Of a stretch of DNA of 64,000 bases, positions 32,983 to 41,826 are shown one piece after another; position 1 is the stretch's first letter, and each line of letters opens with the position of its first letter. The notes below the pieces were generated by a model. It saw only the letters and a list, made by a program, of their open reading frames with translations. It had not been told where the DNA came from and did no database searches. Location: positions 744,001 through 808,000 of the forward strand of contig NZ_CP050022.2 in NCBI RefSeq assembly GCF_011602485.2, written 5' to 3'. Position numbers and translations under genes: made by a program. This DNA is from Bradyrhizobium sp. 1(2017) (GTDB lineage Bacteria > Pseudomonadota > Alphaproteobacteria > Rhizobiales > Xanthobacteraceae).

Positions 32983-33606
32983 ATGTCATACGATCGCCTC
33001 ACCGCCGAAAACGCCGCCGTCCTCTTCGTCGATCATCAGACCGGACTCGCAAACGGCGTGCAGACCCAGAGCCCTCCTGAGTTCATCAACAACGTGAAGG
33101 CCCTCGTGACGATCGCGCAGATCTACAAGCTGCCTGCGGTCATTACGACGAGCGCAGCTGACGGGCCGAACGGACCGGTCATGCCGGTCGTGGCCGAAGG
33201 CCTGCCGAAAGCGACGGTTGTGCATCGCCCCGGCCAGATCAACGCTTTCGACAATCCCGATTTCGCCGCCGCCGTGAAGAAGACCGGCCGCAAGAAGCTG
33301 CTGATCGCCGGCATTTCGACGGAAGTCTGCGTCGCCTTCGCAGCGCTGTCCGCACGCAAGGAGGGCTACGACGTGTATGCGGTGCTGGATGCGTCGGGGA
33401 CCTGGAGCAAGCTGGTCGAAGAGGCCGCCATTGCGCGTATGGTTCAGGCCGGCGTCGTGCCGATCACCTGGGTGGCCGTGGGCGCCGAACTGCTCGGCAC
33501 CTGGCAGTCGGCCACTGGTGAAGCCCATGCGAAGCTGATGGGCGACCACCTGCCATTCTCCGCCAACAACATGGCTGGATATCTCTCGGCCAAGGGACAG
33601 AAGTGA
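32983..33606 (+). CDS. Isochorismatase-family cysteine hydrolase
   Basis: A 207-residue hydrolase of the isochorismatase-like family (nicotinamidase/YcaC type). The ATG at 32983 follows AAAGGA. Catalytic Asp18 is in LFVDHQTGL, and the nucleophile Cys is in GISTEVCVAFAAL, preceded by the typical strand KKLLIAG. The GVVPITWVAVGAELLGTWQS segment is characteristic of YcaC-like members. The substrate is unknown; amides or small imidic compounds are usual. It stands alone and is followed by a convincing terminator. Confidence 0.9.
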   Translation: MSYDRLTAENAAVLFVDHQTGLANGVQTQSPPEFINNVKALVTIAQIYKLPAVITTSAADGPNGPVMPVVAEGLPKATVVHRPGQINAFDNPDFAAAVKKTGRKKLLIAGISTEVCVAFAALSARKEGYDVYAVLDASGTWSKLVEEAAIARMVQAGVVPITWVAVGAELLGTWQSATGEAHAKLMGDHLPFSANNMAGYLSAKGQK

Positions 33607-33661
33607 CCTCACACGATGGGACGGCCGGAGGGTCGCCTGTCCGGTCGAGTTGAAGTTGAAG

Positions 33662-33696
33662 ATGCGCCCGCCGCCTGAAGTGGCCGGCGCATTTTT
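33662..33696 (+). terminator. Rho-independent terminator after the isochorismatase gene
   Basis: ATGCGCC at 33662-33668 pairs with GGCGCAT at 33686-33692, and the stem runs directly into a TTTTT stretch at 33692-33696. It lies 56 bases after the stop and before the convergent LysR gene. Confidence 0.6.
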
Positions 33697-33749
33697 CGTT
33701 AGCGCGAGCGCTGCCATCCTATGGGGATCGGCCTTCGTTGAACGGCCGT

Positions 33750-34661
33750 CTAAGCCTTGTCTGGACGGTCCGTGGACGCGCCAGAGCGCGTGTTGCCGCG
33801 CTCGAACTTCTCAATGAGACATTCAATGAGCACGCGGACCTTTCGCGCAAGGTGCTGCCCCGGCGGACGGACAACGAATATGCCGACTGATGGCAGCGAA
33901 TATTTTGGCATGATCGGCATGAGCCGGCGCGAGGCGACATAACTCTCGGCGATGACGTCCGGCAACGCCGCGATGCCGATATGCGCTGCGGTCGCTTCAG
34001 CGATGGCAATGACGCTGTCGGCCTTGAACCGTCCTTGCGGATGGATGGGGATTGTCTTCTTCTCGTTCTCGAACCTCCAGCTTTCCGTGCCGATCATGAT
34101 CGCCTGGTGCTCGAGAACCTGTTCGGGCGTCTCGGGGGCGCCGTGCTCCTTGACGTAATCGGGGCTCGCGAACAGGCCGACCGAGAACGAGCCGATGCGG
34201 CGTGCGACGAGGTTTGAATCAGGAAGGTACCCGACGCGGATTCCGCAATCGAACCCCTCGCCAACGAGATCGACGTAGCGATCGCTGTAGCGAGTGTGAA
34301 TCTGGAGGGGCGGATGGCGCGCGGCGAGTTCAGCGAGCGCTGGCGCGAAATAGGTCGGGCCGAACGAGGAAGGCACTGCCACGCGAAGCAGGCCGCGCAG
34401 ATCACCGTCGGGCGACATTTCTTCCCGGGCGGTATCGATCTCCGCACAGACCCGCGCCGCATGATCGCGGAACGTGACGCCGGCCTCCGTGAGGGCTGCA
34501 CCGCGTGTGGTCCGCGCCAAAAGCTGCGTGCCAAGATCCGCTTCCAGCCGGAACAGCCGCCGGCTGACGATGGATTTGGCGACCCCGAGGCGGCGCGCGG
34601 CCGCCGAGACGCCGCCTGAGTCAGCCACCTCGACGAAGGTCCGTAAGTCTTCAAGTTCCAT
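33750..34661 (-). CDS. LysR-family transcriptional regulator
   Basis: A 303-residue LysR regulator from ATG 34661 (product begins MELEDLRTFVEVAD). The N-terminal winged HTH is seen in GGVSAAARRLGVAKSIVSRR and LEADLGTQLLARTTRG. The effector domain has the common pattern FDCGIRVGYLPDSNLVARR and IGIAALPDVIAESY of the group that controls oxidoreductase or pirin-like genes. It diverges from the pirin gene. A 6-12-6 inverted repeat in the shared 170-base promoter region is its likely operator, so it probably regulates pirin and itself. Confidence 0.92.
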   Translation of the reverse strand: MELEDLRTFVEVADSGGVSAAARRLGVAKSIVSRRLFRLEADLGTQLLARTTRGAALTEAGVTFRDHAARVCAEIDTAREEMSPDGDLRGLLRVAVPSSFGPTYFAPALAELAARHPPLQIHTRYSDRYVDLVGEGFDCGIRVGYLPDSNLVARRIGSFSVGLFASPDYVKEHGAPETPEQVLEHQAIMIGTESWRFENEKKTIPIHPQGRFKADSVIAIAEATAAHIGIAALPDVIAESYVASRRLMPIMPKYSLPSVGIFVVRPPGQHLARKVRVLIECLIEKFERGNTRSGASTDRPDKA

Positions 34662-34714
34662 ATTTCGAGCCCATCGTTCCCGTTTTAGCGACACACCTTA
34701 CCATGCGGAATGGC

Positions 34715-34738
34715 TATCGTGCCGAAACAGCAACGATA
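34715..34738. promoter_or_regulatory. Inverted repeat, candidate LysR operator
   Basis: TATCGT at 34715-34720 and ACGATA at 34733-34738 form a perfect inverted repeat with a 12-base spacer, in the middle of the LysR-pirin divergent promoter. The size is compatible with a LysR-type T-N11-A recognition half-site pair. Confidence 0.5.
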
Positions 34739-34831
34739 CATTGACGGTCATAGCGGTTCGCTGCCGGACCGAACTGAGGTCAGTTCGCGGCAACGGTGCG
34801 AACCGGACACTTAACGAGAAGGAATAAAACC

Positions 34832-35578
34832 ATGAAACCGATCAAAATTGGAAATGGCAGCAGGCGGGGCGATTGGAATCGCGGCTTTGCGGTCGAAATT
34901 CTCTATCCGGGACAAACCCTCAAGGCTGGTGACAGCGGTATCGGCGCCATCGGCCGCATCGACCGGGCGCGCGTCGCGGCCGGCCATGTCGTCCCCATGC
35001 ATCCGCACCGCGACGACGAAATCCTGACCTATGTCCGCGCCGGATCCATGCTTCACCGCGACAGCGTGCAGAACGAGGAAAAGGTCACCAAAACGCGACT
35101 GATGATGATGAACGCCGGTCATACATTCCAGCATGAAGAGGAGATTCTTGGGCCCGATGCCACCGAGGCTCTGCAGATCTTTCTGCGGCCCCGCGCGACC
35201 GAGCTCGAGCCGAAGGTCCAGTTTCACGATTTCGGCGAAGCGTTCAGTCGCGACGCATGGCGCCTGCTTGCCGCTCCCGAGGGAGCGCCACTGGAGGTGC
35301 GCGCGCAGGCCTGGGTGCAGGACGTCCGCTTGTCGGCAGGCGTAAGCCTTCCGCTTCCGGCGCTTCAAGCGACGGGCGCCGTTCGGTTGCTCTACGTCTT
35401 CGCGGGTGAGGCACGCATCGGAGATCTGACGCTCCGTGCCGGTGAAAGCGCCTATCTCCAGGAAGCCGGAGGGACGGTCGCGGCGGTATCGGAAGCCGAC
35501 GTCGTCTTGTTCACGACGGATCCGGGCGCGGCCACGTTCAAAGGCGGCATGTTCAGCGGCAACCTCCTGGCCGCGTGA
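34832..35578 (+). CDS. Pirin-family protein (YhaK-like bicupin)
   Basis: A 248-residue bicupin of the pirin family. The start at 34832 has AAGGA 9 bases upstream. The N-terminal cupin shows AAGHVVPMHPHRDDEILTYV and FQHEEEI, the pirin metal-site pattern, followed by a C-terminal cupin (LRAGESAYLQEAGG). Family members include redox-sensing proteins and quercetin 2,3-dioxygenases. Which of these applies cannot be told from sequence alone. Its divergent LysR neighbour suggests induction by a small molecule or redox stress. Confidence 0.85.
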   Translation: MKPIKIGNGSRRGDWNRGFAVEILYPGQTLKAGDSGIGAIGRIDRARVAAGHVVPMHPHRDDEILTYVRAGSMLHRDSVQNEEKVTKTRLMMMNAGHTFQHEEEILGPDATEALQIFLRPRATELEPKVQFHDFGEAFSRDAWRLLAAPEGAPLEVRAQAWVQDVRLSAGVSLPLPALQATGAVRLLYVFAGEARIGDLTLRAGESAYLQEAGGTVAAVSEADVVLFTTDPGAATFKGGMFSGNLLAA

Positions 35579-35908
35579 AGAGTACCTTCGCCCCGGTGGT
35601 GGCACGTTGCCATGTGGCCGCGTCAGAACCGTAAGCGGGGCGGTTAGTGGCTGGCGCGCGAGGCGGGGACGACGGCTGCAACTGCCCTCCCTGCAAGCGC
35701 CCCGCAAAACAGCGTTTGCGCCTGCCGGGCGTACGCCGCCGCACGCCTGGCATGTAGCGTCCTGACGTTTCTTTCGTATCGCGCATCAATGAAGTGTCGA
35801 GATCGGGCGTTCTGCCGAGACGTCAGCCGCATCATAGTGCAGCTCGAAAGCGCGTCGACGCAACGCGCTCAAGTGAAACGCTACTAGACTTACGGAATGG
35901 AGAAAACG
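35579..35908. other. Intergenic region, nothing recognised
   Basis: A 330-base gap between the pirin gene and a small membrane protein gene. Short Arg/Ala/Pro-rich frames on both strands look non-coding. The promoter of the small membrane protein should lie near the right end. I see no repeat or RNA element. Confidence 0.4.
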
Positions 35909-36208
35909 ATGTCACAGCCTCGGAACGTCTCGGATCAGGCGGTTGGAATTGGCGGAATGGCCGTCCTCGTCTTCCTTTTTGCAGTTCTGCTTCTCGCGAT
36001 CGTAACGGCCATGGCAGGTTGGACGTCGGCGGGGGATGCGCAGATGTCCATCCACGGCTGGATCGCCTTGGGTCTCGGCACCTTTTTCTCGCTCGCGATA
36101 GGGTGCGGCCTGATGGCTCTCATGTTCTACAGCAGCCGGAGCGGCTACGATGAGGCGGTCCTCGTTCGCATCAAGGAGCCGAACGGCGCTGACAACCGGC
36201 AAAAATGA
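35909..36208 (+). CDS. Small two-helix membrane protein
   Basis: A 99-residue protein starting at ATG 35909, which has GGAG 6-8 bases upstream; an in-frame ATG at 35897 lies before that site. Two hydrophobic helices are present (GIGGMAVLVFLFAVLLLAIV and IALGLGTFFSLAIGCGLMAL) around a short loop with GWTSAGDAQMS. The tail is polar and charged. Similar proteins are annotated as hypothetical in Bradyrhizobium relatives. No function can be assigned. Confidence 0.65.
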   Translation: MSQPRNVSDQAVGIGGMAVLVFLFAVLLLAIVTAMAGWTSAGDAQMSIHGWIALGLGTFFSLAIGCGLMALMFYSSRSGYDEAVLVRIKEPNGADNRQK

Positions 36209-36788
36209 ATTTGAGATTTCAGGCGCCTTCGATATGGGCCTGGAAGCGTTTGGCGACGTGGTGTGCGGCGGCTTGAGAAATAGGCTCCGCCCCACGGGCG
36301 CATGACACCATCCACCAAGCGAAGACATCGCGGTGCTGAAGACTTCACGAGTGTGCCGCGGTCTTGCATGCGGGCAGCGCCAGCCTTGGCGCAGATCTGC
36401 TCTTCACCTGCCGTGACTAGAAATATGCGCCGGAGCTGACGGCATCGCGTTTGCGAACGAAAGCATCATCGCTCGGCGCCCATCAGAAATCTCATCAAAG
36501 CGTACCCTGAGGACACTCCGCGAGGCGGCTCGCCGCACGTCAGATGAAGATTTTTTGAAGATTTTTATCAGCGCCGAGCAGAGCGCCAGCAAATCCTTCA
36601 CGCCTGAAATCGCTGAACGATTCGCGGCTTTTTGGGCCGTTGGCCAGATTCCTCATTAGGGAACCAATTTCTCTAAATGCAAATTGTATTGCATAATGAA
36701 GAATACGTTGTATAGAGCGTAAAACCTCAGGAAACGCCGCAACGCCCCTCGGAGCACCGCTCCGGGGGGACCATGCAGGGAGACAGGG
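36209..36788. other. Intergenic region with the promoter of the aromatic operon
   Basis: A 580-base gap. No gene is supported; frames here are short and atypical. The last 130 bases are AT-rich for this genome and contain an inverted repeat at 36677-36694. They most likely hold the promoter of the aromatic catabolic operon that starts at 36789, with GGGAGACAGGG just upstream of its ATG. Confidence 0.5.
36677..36694. promoter_or_regulatory. Palindromic operator candidate of the aromatic operon
   Basis: ATGCAA at 36677-36682 and TTGCAT at 36689-36694 form a perfect 6-6-6 inverted repeat in an AT-rich stretch about 95 bases before the first gene of the catabolic operon. Size and symmetry suit a dimeric regulator of the IclR or GntR type. 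The IclR gene at the far end of the operon is the obvious candidate. Confidence 0.45.
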
Positions 36789-38144
36789 ATGAAAAACGCC
36801 GAGACGACACGGGTGGATGTGACCGGTGCGATCGACGCCGCGCCTCTGGGACGGTTTCAGATCGCGATCTTTGCGCTCTGTGCTGCGGTAGCGGTGATCG
36901 ACGGGTTCGATACGCAGGCGATTGCGTTCGTGGCGCCTGCGATCATCGAAGAATGGAAGATGAGTCCTGCGGTATTCGGAACCGTCTTCGGCGTCGGTCT
37001 TGCGGGGCTGGCCGCAGGCGCATTCGTGTTAGGCCCTCTCGCCGACCGCTTCGGGCGCCGCTTGATGCTGATCGCCTGCGCCCTGATCTTCGGGATATTT
37101 GCGCTGCTCACGGCCTGGTGCGAAACCTTCAATCAGCTGCTCGTGCTGCGCTTCCTGACCGGGATCGGTCTAGGCGGCGCGATGCCCGGCATCATCGCCC
37201 TGACGTCGGAATACGCTCCCTCCCGCGCGCGCGCGACGAGCATTACGATCATGTTTTGCGGCTTTCCGCTGGGGGCTTTCGTCGGCGGCTTCCTCGCCGC
37301 CTATCTGATCCCCGCGTATGGATGGCGCTCCGTCTTCCTTGTTGGCGGCTGCGTGCCGCTGGCTTTCACGATGGTGTTGTGGCTCACCGTCCCTGAATCG
37401 ATCCGCTTCCTGGCGAGATCGGGCAAACGCGGGCCGGAGCTCGCCCGGCTCTTGAACCGGATCGTCCCAGGTGCCCCTTATCGCGCCGATCAGGACTTCG
37501 TCCTGCAGGAAGAGAAGCTCTCCAGCTTCCCCGTCAGCCATCTCTTCACCGAAGGACGTGCCGCGCTGACGTTCCTCGTGTGGATCGCGTTCTTCGCCAA
37601 TCTCATGGTGATGTACTTCCTCTTCAATTGGATGCCGACGTTGTTCAAGCAGGAGGGGCTTCCGCTCGCCACGGCCATCAAATCAACCGCCATCATGAAC
37701 CTGGGCGGCGTCGTGGGCGCGATCGTCCTGGGTCGGCTGATCGACCGGGCTGGAGCGCTGCGCACGCTGTCCTTGGCTTATCTTGGGGCCGCGGTGTTTC
37801 TCGCGCTGATTGCCGCCATCGATCGCTCGAACGCGATGCTGCTGCTGCCGGCGGTCTTCATGGCCGGGTTCGGTATCGCCGGAGCGCAGATCGGCATGAA
37901 TGCGTTGACCGCGGAAGTCTATCCCACGTCGGTTCGCTCGACCGGTGTTGGTTGGGCGCTGGGCGTGGGACGCGTCGGTGCGATCATCGGCCCGATCGTC
38001 GGCGGCGCGCTCCTGGCGCTCGCGTGGCCGCCCAGCCTGATCTTTTGGTTGACGATCGTGCCGATGCTCGTCGCCGCGCTGGCCGTCTTCAGTCTCGGAT
38101 TCTGTTCCGTGGGCCGTCACACGGCGGCGCGCGCGCCGATCTGA
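36789..38144 (+). CDS. MFS aromatic acid:H+ symporter (AAHS family)
   Basis: A 451-residue transporter with twelve predicted helices, close to the 4-hydroxybenzoate/benzoate importers (PcaK/BenK type). The loop 2-3 signature LGPLADRFGRRLMLI is present, with its half-way repeat LGRLIDRAGALRT, plus VIDGFDTQAIAFVAPAI near the N-terminus, where the family's Asp (DGFD) binds substrate or proton. It is the first gene of the catabolic operon and presumably imports the starting aromatic acid. Confidence 0.92.
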   Translation: MKNAETTRVDVTGAIDAAPLGRFQIAIFALCAAVAVIDGFDTQAIAFVAPAIIEEWKMSPAVFGTVFGVGLAGLAAGAFVLGPLADRFGRRLMLIACALIFGIFALLTAWCETFNQLLVLRFLTGIGLGGAMPGIIALTSEYAPSRARATSITIMFCGFPLGAFVGGFLAAYLIPAYGWRSVFLVGGCVPLAFTMVLWLTVPESIRFLARSGKRGPELARLLNRIVPGAPYRADQDFVLQEEKLSSFPVSHLFTEGRAALTFLVWIAFFANLMVMYFLFNWMPTLFKQEGLPLATAIKSTAIMNLGGVVGAIVLGRLIDRAGALRTLSLAYLGAAVFLALIAAIDRSNAMLLLPAVFMAGFGIAGAQIGMNALTAEVYPTSVRSTGVGWALGVGRVGAIIGPIVGGALLALAWPPSLIFWLTIVPMLVAALAVFSLGFCSVGRHTAARAPI

Positions 38145-38195
38145 GCCGCGTCGTTCGCAATCGATTTCGTTCCAACCTTTGCAAGGAAGTCCATC

Positions 38196-39314
38196 ATGAC
38201 CTCTGTTCCGGAGCAGCACAGCTTCCCGCTCAACGCCTGGTACGTGGCGGCCTGGGATCACGAAGTGAACCGCAATATGCTTGCCCGCACGATCGGCGGG
38301 AAACGCCTCGTCCTGTATCGGACGCAGGACGACAAGCCGGTCGCGCTGGAGGATGCCTGCTGGCATCGGCTGGCGCCGCTTTCGCTCGGCCGCCTTGAGG
38401 GCGACACCGTCACCTGCCCGTACCACGGCCTGAAGTTCAATTCCGCCGGGCGATGCGTCCATATGCCTTCGCAGGACACCATCAACCCTGCAGCGACGGT
38501 GCGTACCTATCCTTTGGTGCAGAAGCACCGTTTCGTATGGATCTGGCTTGGCGATCCGGCGCTGGCGGATTCCTCCAGCATCCCTGACCTGCACTGGAAC
38601 CAGCATCCGGGTTGGACGGCCGATGGCGAGACGCTGCATCTCGCCTGCAACTACCGTCTCGTCGTCGACAACCTGATGGACCTGACCCACGAGACCTTCA
38701 TCCACACCACCAGCATTGGCAACCGGGCGGTCGCGGAAACGCCGTTTGAGACCACACACGACGAGGCCGGCGTCACGGTGACGCGCTGGATGCTCGATAT
38801 CGAGCCGCCGCCGTTCCTGAAGCGGCAGTACGGACGGGAGGGCAACGTCGACCGCTGGCAGATCATCCGCTTCACGCCCCCCAGCACCATCGTCATCGAC
38901 GTCGGCGTCGCACAGGCGGGTTCGGGGGCACCGAACGGCGATCGCTCCAAAGGCTTTACGGGATACGTGATCAACACGATCACGCCGGAGACAGAAGGAT
39001 CCTGTCACTATTTCTGGACCTACGCGCGCGACTTCGCGCCGGGCGACCAGCGCTGGACTACCGAACTGCGTACCGGGTTGCGACGGGTTTTCCAGGAGGA
39101 CCAGCTCGTGCTCGAGGCGCAGGAGCGCGAGATGAAGGCCCGTCCCGAAAAACGCTTCTACGAGCTCAACATCGACTCCGGTTCGATGTGGGCGCGAAAG
39201 GCGATCGACCGCTTGCTCGCGGCGGAGACCCGTATCGCGCCTCAGGCCGCCGCCGGCACCACCGCGACAGGCAGTCGTCCGGCGGATCACACTGCGGCCG
39301 TGAGCGCGCCATGA
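38196..39314 (+). CDS. Rieske non-heme iron oxygenase, VanA/dicamba-demethylase-like
   Basis: A 372-residue oxygenase component. The Rieske [2Fe-2S] ligands are Cys55, His57, Cys74 and His77 (CWH and CPYHG). The mononuclear iron site is in NLMDLTHETFIH, with Asp162, His165 and His170, plus Asp302 in QEDQLVLEAQ. Overall layout and spacing match vanillate O-demethylase VanA and dicamba O-demethylase DdmC, which remove aromatic methoxy groups as formaldehyde. It overlaps the reductase gene by four bases. An O-demethylase is most likely; hydroxylation of a related aromatic acid cannot be excluded. Confidence 0.9.
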   Translation: MTSVPEQHSFPLNAWYVAAWDHEVNRNMLARTIGGKRLVLYRTQDDKPVALEDACWHRLAPLSLGRLEGDTVTCPYHGLKFNSAGRCVHMPSQDTINPAATVRTYPLVQKHRFVWIWLGDPALADSSSIPDLHWNQHPGWTADGETLHLACNYRLVVDNLMDLTHETFIHTTSIGNRAVAETPFETTHDEAGVTVTRWMLDIEPPPFLKRQYGREGNVDRWQIIRFTPPSTIVIDVGVAQAGSGAPNGDRSKGFTGYVINTITPETEGSCHYFWTYARDFAPGDQRWTTELRTGLRRVFQEDQLVLEAQEREMKARPEKRFYELNIDSGSMWARKAIDRLLAAETRIAPQAAAGTTATGSRPADHTAAVSAP

Positions 39315-40279
39315 CCTATCACGACGAATGGGAGGAGGCCCGGCTCGCTTCGATCGGTGATCTGACAAGCGATGTCCGTTTGTTCGAGATCGCACCAGCA
39401 CAAGGCGCCAGGTCGTATGAGCCCGGTAGCCATATCAACGTGGTCGTGATCGTGGGCGGCGAGCAACAGACGCGGTCGTACTCCCTGATCGGGGACCCCG
39501 GTGCCGACGTCTACCGCATCGCGGTTAAGCGGCTGCCGGATGGCCGCGGCGGCTCCGCATACATGTGGTCGCTCAAACTGAATGCCCGTCTGACCATCGC
39601 CCGCCCGAGAAATCGCTTCGAGCTTTCGACCGGAGACGGCGAATACCTGCTGATGGCGGGCGGTATCGGCATCACGCCGATCTACGGAATGGCGCTCAGC
39701 CTGTGGAAGCGGCGCGCGAACTTTCGCTTGGTCTATGCCGCCCGTTCCCATGCCGACATGGCGTTCGCCGAGCAGTTGAAGGACCGCCTCGGCGATCGCC
39801 TGGAGCTCTGTCCGGAGGATCGTGGCGGCCGCATCGATCTCGGCAACCAGATCGGCAGGCTCTCGAAGAGCGGCGAGCTCTACGTCTGCGGCCCGGTCGG
39901 AATGCTGGAAGCGGTCAAGCGCTGCTGGAGAGATCAAGAACGCCCGCCCGGAGGATTGCGGTTCGAGACCTTCGGCACCGCCGGTCACCATCCGTCGGAA
40001 AGCTTCGTCGTGGCGGTTCGCAATCTGGGGCGTGAGTTCGTCGTTCCCAGGAACCGCTCCTTATTGGAGGCGATCGAGGCGGAGGGGATCCCGATGATCT
40101 CGAATTGCAGACGCGGCGAATGCGGCGTCTGCGCCGTCACGATCGTCGACGCGGATCACGGCATCGACCACCGCGACGTGTTTCTTTCGGACGAGCAGAA
40201 GGCTGCCAACCAGAAGATGTGCACCTGCGTATCCCGCGCGGTGGGAGGACGCCTGGTCATCGAGACAGGCGACCGCTGA
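39311..40279 (+). CDS. VanB-type oxidoreductase (FMN/NAD/[2Fe-2S])
   Basis: A 322-residue reductase that passes electrons from NAD(P)H to the Rieske oxygenase. The flavin motif RSYS lies at 55-58. The nucleotide-binding strand is LLMAGGIGITPI at 113-124, followed by YVCGPVGML. The C-terminal plant-type ferredoxin domain has Cys266, Cys271, Cys274 and Cys304 (CRRGECGVC and MCTC). The order FMN-NAD-ferredoxin is that of class IA reductases such as VanB. The ATG at 39311 overlaps the oxygenase stop. Confidence 0.93.
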   Translation: MTYHDEWEEARLASIGDLTSDVRLFEIAPAQGARSYEPGSHINVVVIVGGEQQTRSYSLIGDPGADVYRIAVKRLPDGRGGSAYMWSLKLNARLTIARPRNRFELSTGDGEYLLMAGGIGITPIYGMALSLWKRRANFRLVYAARSHADMAFAEQLKDRLGDRLELCPEDRGGRIDLGNQIGRLSKSGELYVCGPVGMLEAVKRCWRDQERPPGGLRFETFGTAGHHPSESFVVAVRNLGREFVVPRNRSLLEAIEAEGIPMISNCRRGECGVCAVTIVDADHGIDHRDVFLSDEQKAANQKMCTCVSRAVGGRLVIETGDR

Positions 40280-40337
40280 CCGAACAGGAACGGTGACCCG
40301 CCGAACGGATGCAGCGCGGCTGCCAAGGGAGTAAACG

Positions 40338-41813
40338 ATGCAACGAATGACGACGGACGCCGTTGCCGAGGCCGACAGGCCGGCAAGATTGTACGCAGCG
40401 CCGCTCCTGTTCATCGGCGGAGAATGGCGAAGGGGTGGAGCATCCTCTTCGAGCCCGGTGATCAATCCGGCAACGGGCGAGACCCTGGATCACTTGTCGC
40501 ACGCGTCGGCGAGCGATCTCGACGACGCGCTGAAGGCATCAAGCCACGCCTTCGAACTGTGGAGCCGGACGAAACCGGGCCGCCGCGCCGAGATCGTCAC
40601 CGAAGCCGCCCGCCTGATGCGCGACCGCGCCGAGGCGATGGCACCACTGCTTACGCTTGAGCAGGGCAAGCCGCTGCCGCAAGCGAAGGCCGAGATCCTC
40701 GCGGCTGCGGATATGGTCCAATGGTACGGCGAGCAGGCCCGGCGGATCTACGGCCGGTTGGTTCCTTCGTCGCTGGAAGGCGGCGAGCTGTCGGTTAGAC
40801 ACGAGCCCGTCGGGCCATGCGCGTTGTTCTCACCCTGGAATATGCCGGTGCTGCTCGCCAGCCGAAAGATCGGCGGCGCGCTGGCGGCCGGATGCTCCGC
40901 GATCCTGAAGCCCGCAGAAGAGACGCCGGCCGCAATCGCCGAGGTCGTCCGCTGCTTTATCGACGCCGGACTTCCGAACGGCGCGCTCAACCTGGTCTAT
41001 GGCATTCCGAGGGACATCTCCAAGCATCTGCTCTCGTCCTCTGTCATGCGTAAGGTCTCGCTGACGGGATCTGTCGGGGCGGGCCGGGAGATCGCGCAGC
41101 TCGCGTCCACGAATTTCGTGCGGACGACACTCGAACTTGGAGGCTATGCGCCCGTCCTCATTCTTCCTGACGCAGATATTGAACGCGCGGTGCAGATGTT
41201 GGTTGCGGCAAAGTTCCGCAACGCCGGCCAGCTCTGTCTGGCACCGACGCGCTTCCTGGTCCACGAGACCGTCTACGAACGCTTCACGACGTCGTTCGCC
41301 GAAGCCGCCCAAAAGCTCGTTATCGGCAACGGGATGGAAGCGGTTGACATGGGGCCGCTCGCGAATGCCCGCCGCCGGGATGCGATCGTGTCCCTTGTCG
41401 ACGACGCGGTCGGTCGCGGCGCCCGGGCCCTTGCCGGAGGAGCGAGCCTCAACCGACCGGGCTATTTCTTCCAGCCGACCATACTCATCGACGTTCCTGA
41501 CGCGGCGCGGATCCGCATGGAAGAACCCTTTGGCCCGGTGGCCATCGTCGACCGCTTTTCGGATTTGGACGCCGCCATCGAATCCGCGAATGCCACCGAT
41601 TTCGGCCTTGCCGGCTACGCATTCACGAACTCCGCGTCCGCGCAGAAGAAGATCATCGAAGGCCTGAAGCTCGGGGTGCTCGCGTTCAACAATGTCGCCG
41701 TGTCTGTGGCCGAAGCGCCGTTCGGTGGCGTCAAGGACAGTGGCTACGGGCGCGAGAGCGGCGAGGAAGGGCTTTCCGAATACCTCACCGTCAAGACCGT
41801 CCACCTGGCATGA
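40338..41813 (+). CDS. NAD(P)+-dependent aldehyde dehydrogenase
   Basis: A 491-residue aldehyde dehydrogenase. Conserved elements are FSPWNMP with Asn168, general base Glu266 in LELGGYAP, nucleophile Cys300 in NAGQLCLAPTRF, and EEPFGPVAIV. The sequence resembles benzaldehyde/vanillin-type dehydrogenases, but the substrate cannot be fixed from sequence alone. In the operon it would oxidise an aromatic aldehyde to the acid handled by the Rieske enzyme. Alternatively it might remove the formaldehyde released by demethylation, which is less likely for this family. Confidence 0.9.
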   Translation: MQRMTTDAVAEADRPARLYAAPLLFIGGEWRRGGASSSSPVINPATGETLDHLSHASASDLDDALKASSHAFELWSRTKPGRRAEIVTEAARLMRDRAEAMAPLLTLEQGKPLPQAKAEILAAADMVQWYGEQARRIYGRLVPSSLEGGELSVRHEPVGPCALFSPWNMPVLLASRKIGGALAAGCSAILKPAEETPAAIAEVVRCFIDAGLPNGALNLVYGIPRDISKHLLSSSVMRKVSLTGSVGAGREIAQLASTNFVRTTLELGGYAPVLILPDADIERAVQMLVAAKFRNAGQLCLAPTRFLVHETVYERFTTSFAEAAQKLVIGNGMEAVDMGPLANARRRDAIVSLVDDAVGRGARALAGGASLNRPGYFFQPTILIDVPDAARIRMEEPFGPVAIVDRFSDLDAAIESANATDFGLAGYAFTNSASAQKKIIEGLKLGVLAFNNVAVSVAEAPFGGVKDSGYGRESGEEGLSEYLTVKTVHLA

Positions 41814-41826
41814 CCGGAGAAATGAC

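Noticed and set aside
37683..39401. 572-residue minus-strand frame over the MFS and Rieske genes
   Set aside because: It spans two real genes on the other strand and has Arg/Asp-rich shadow composition.
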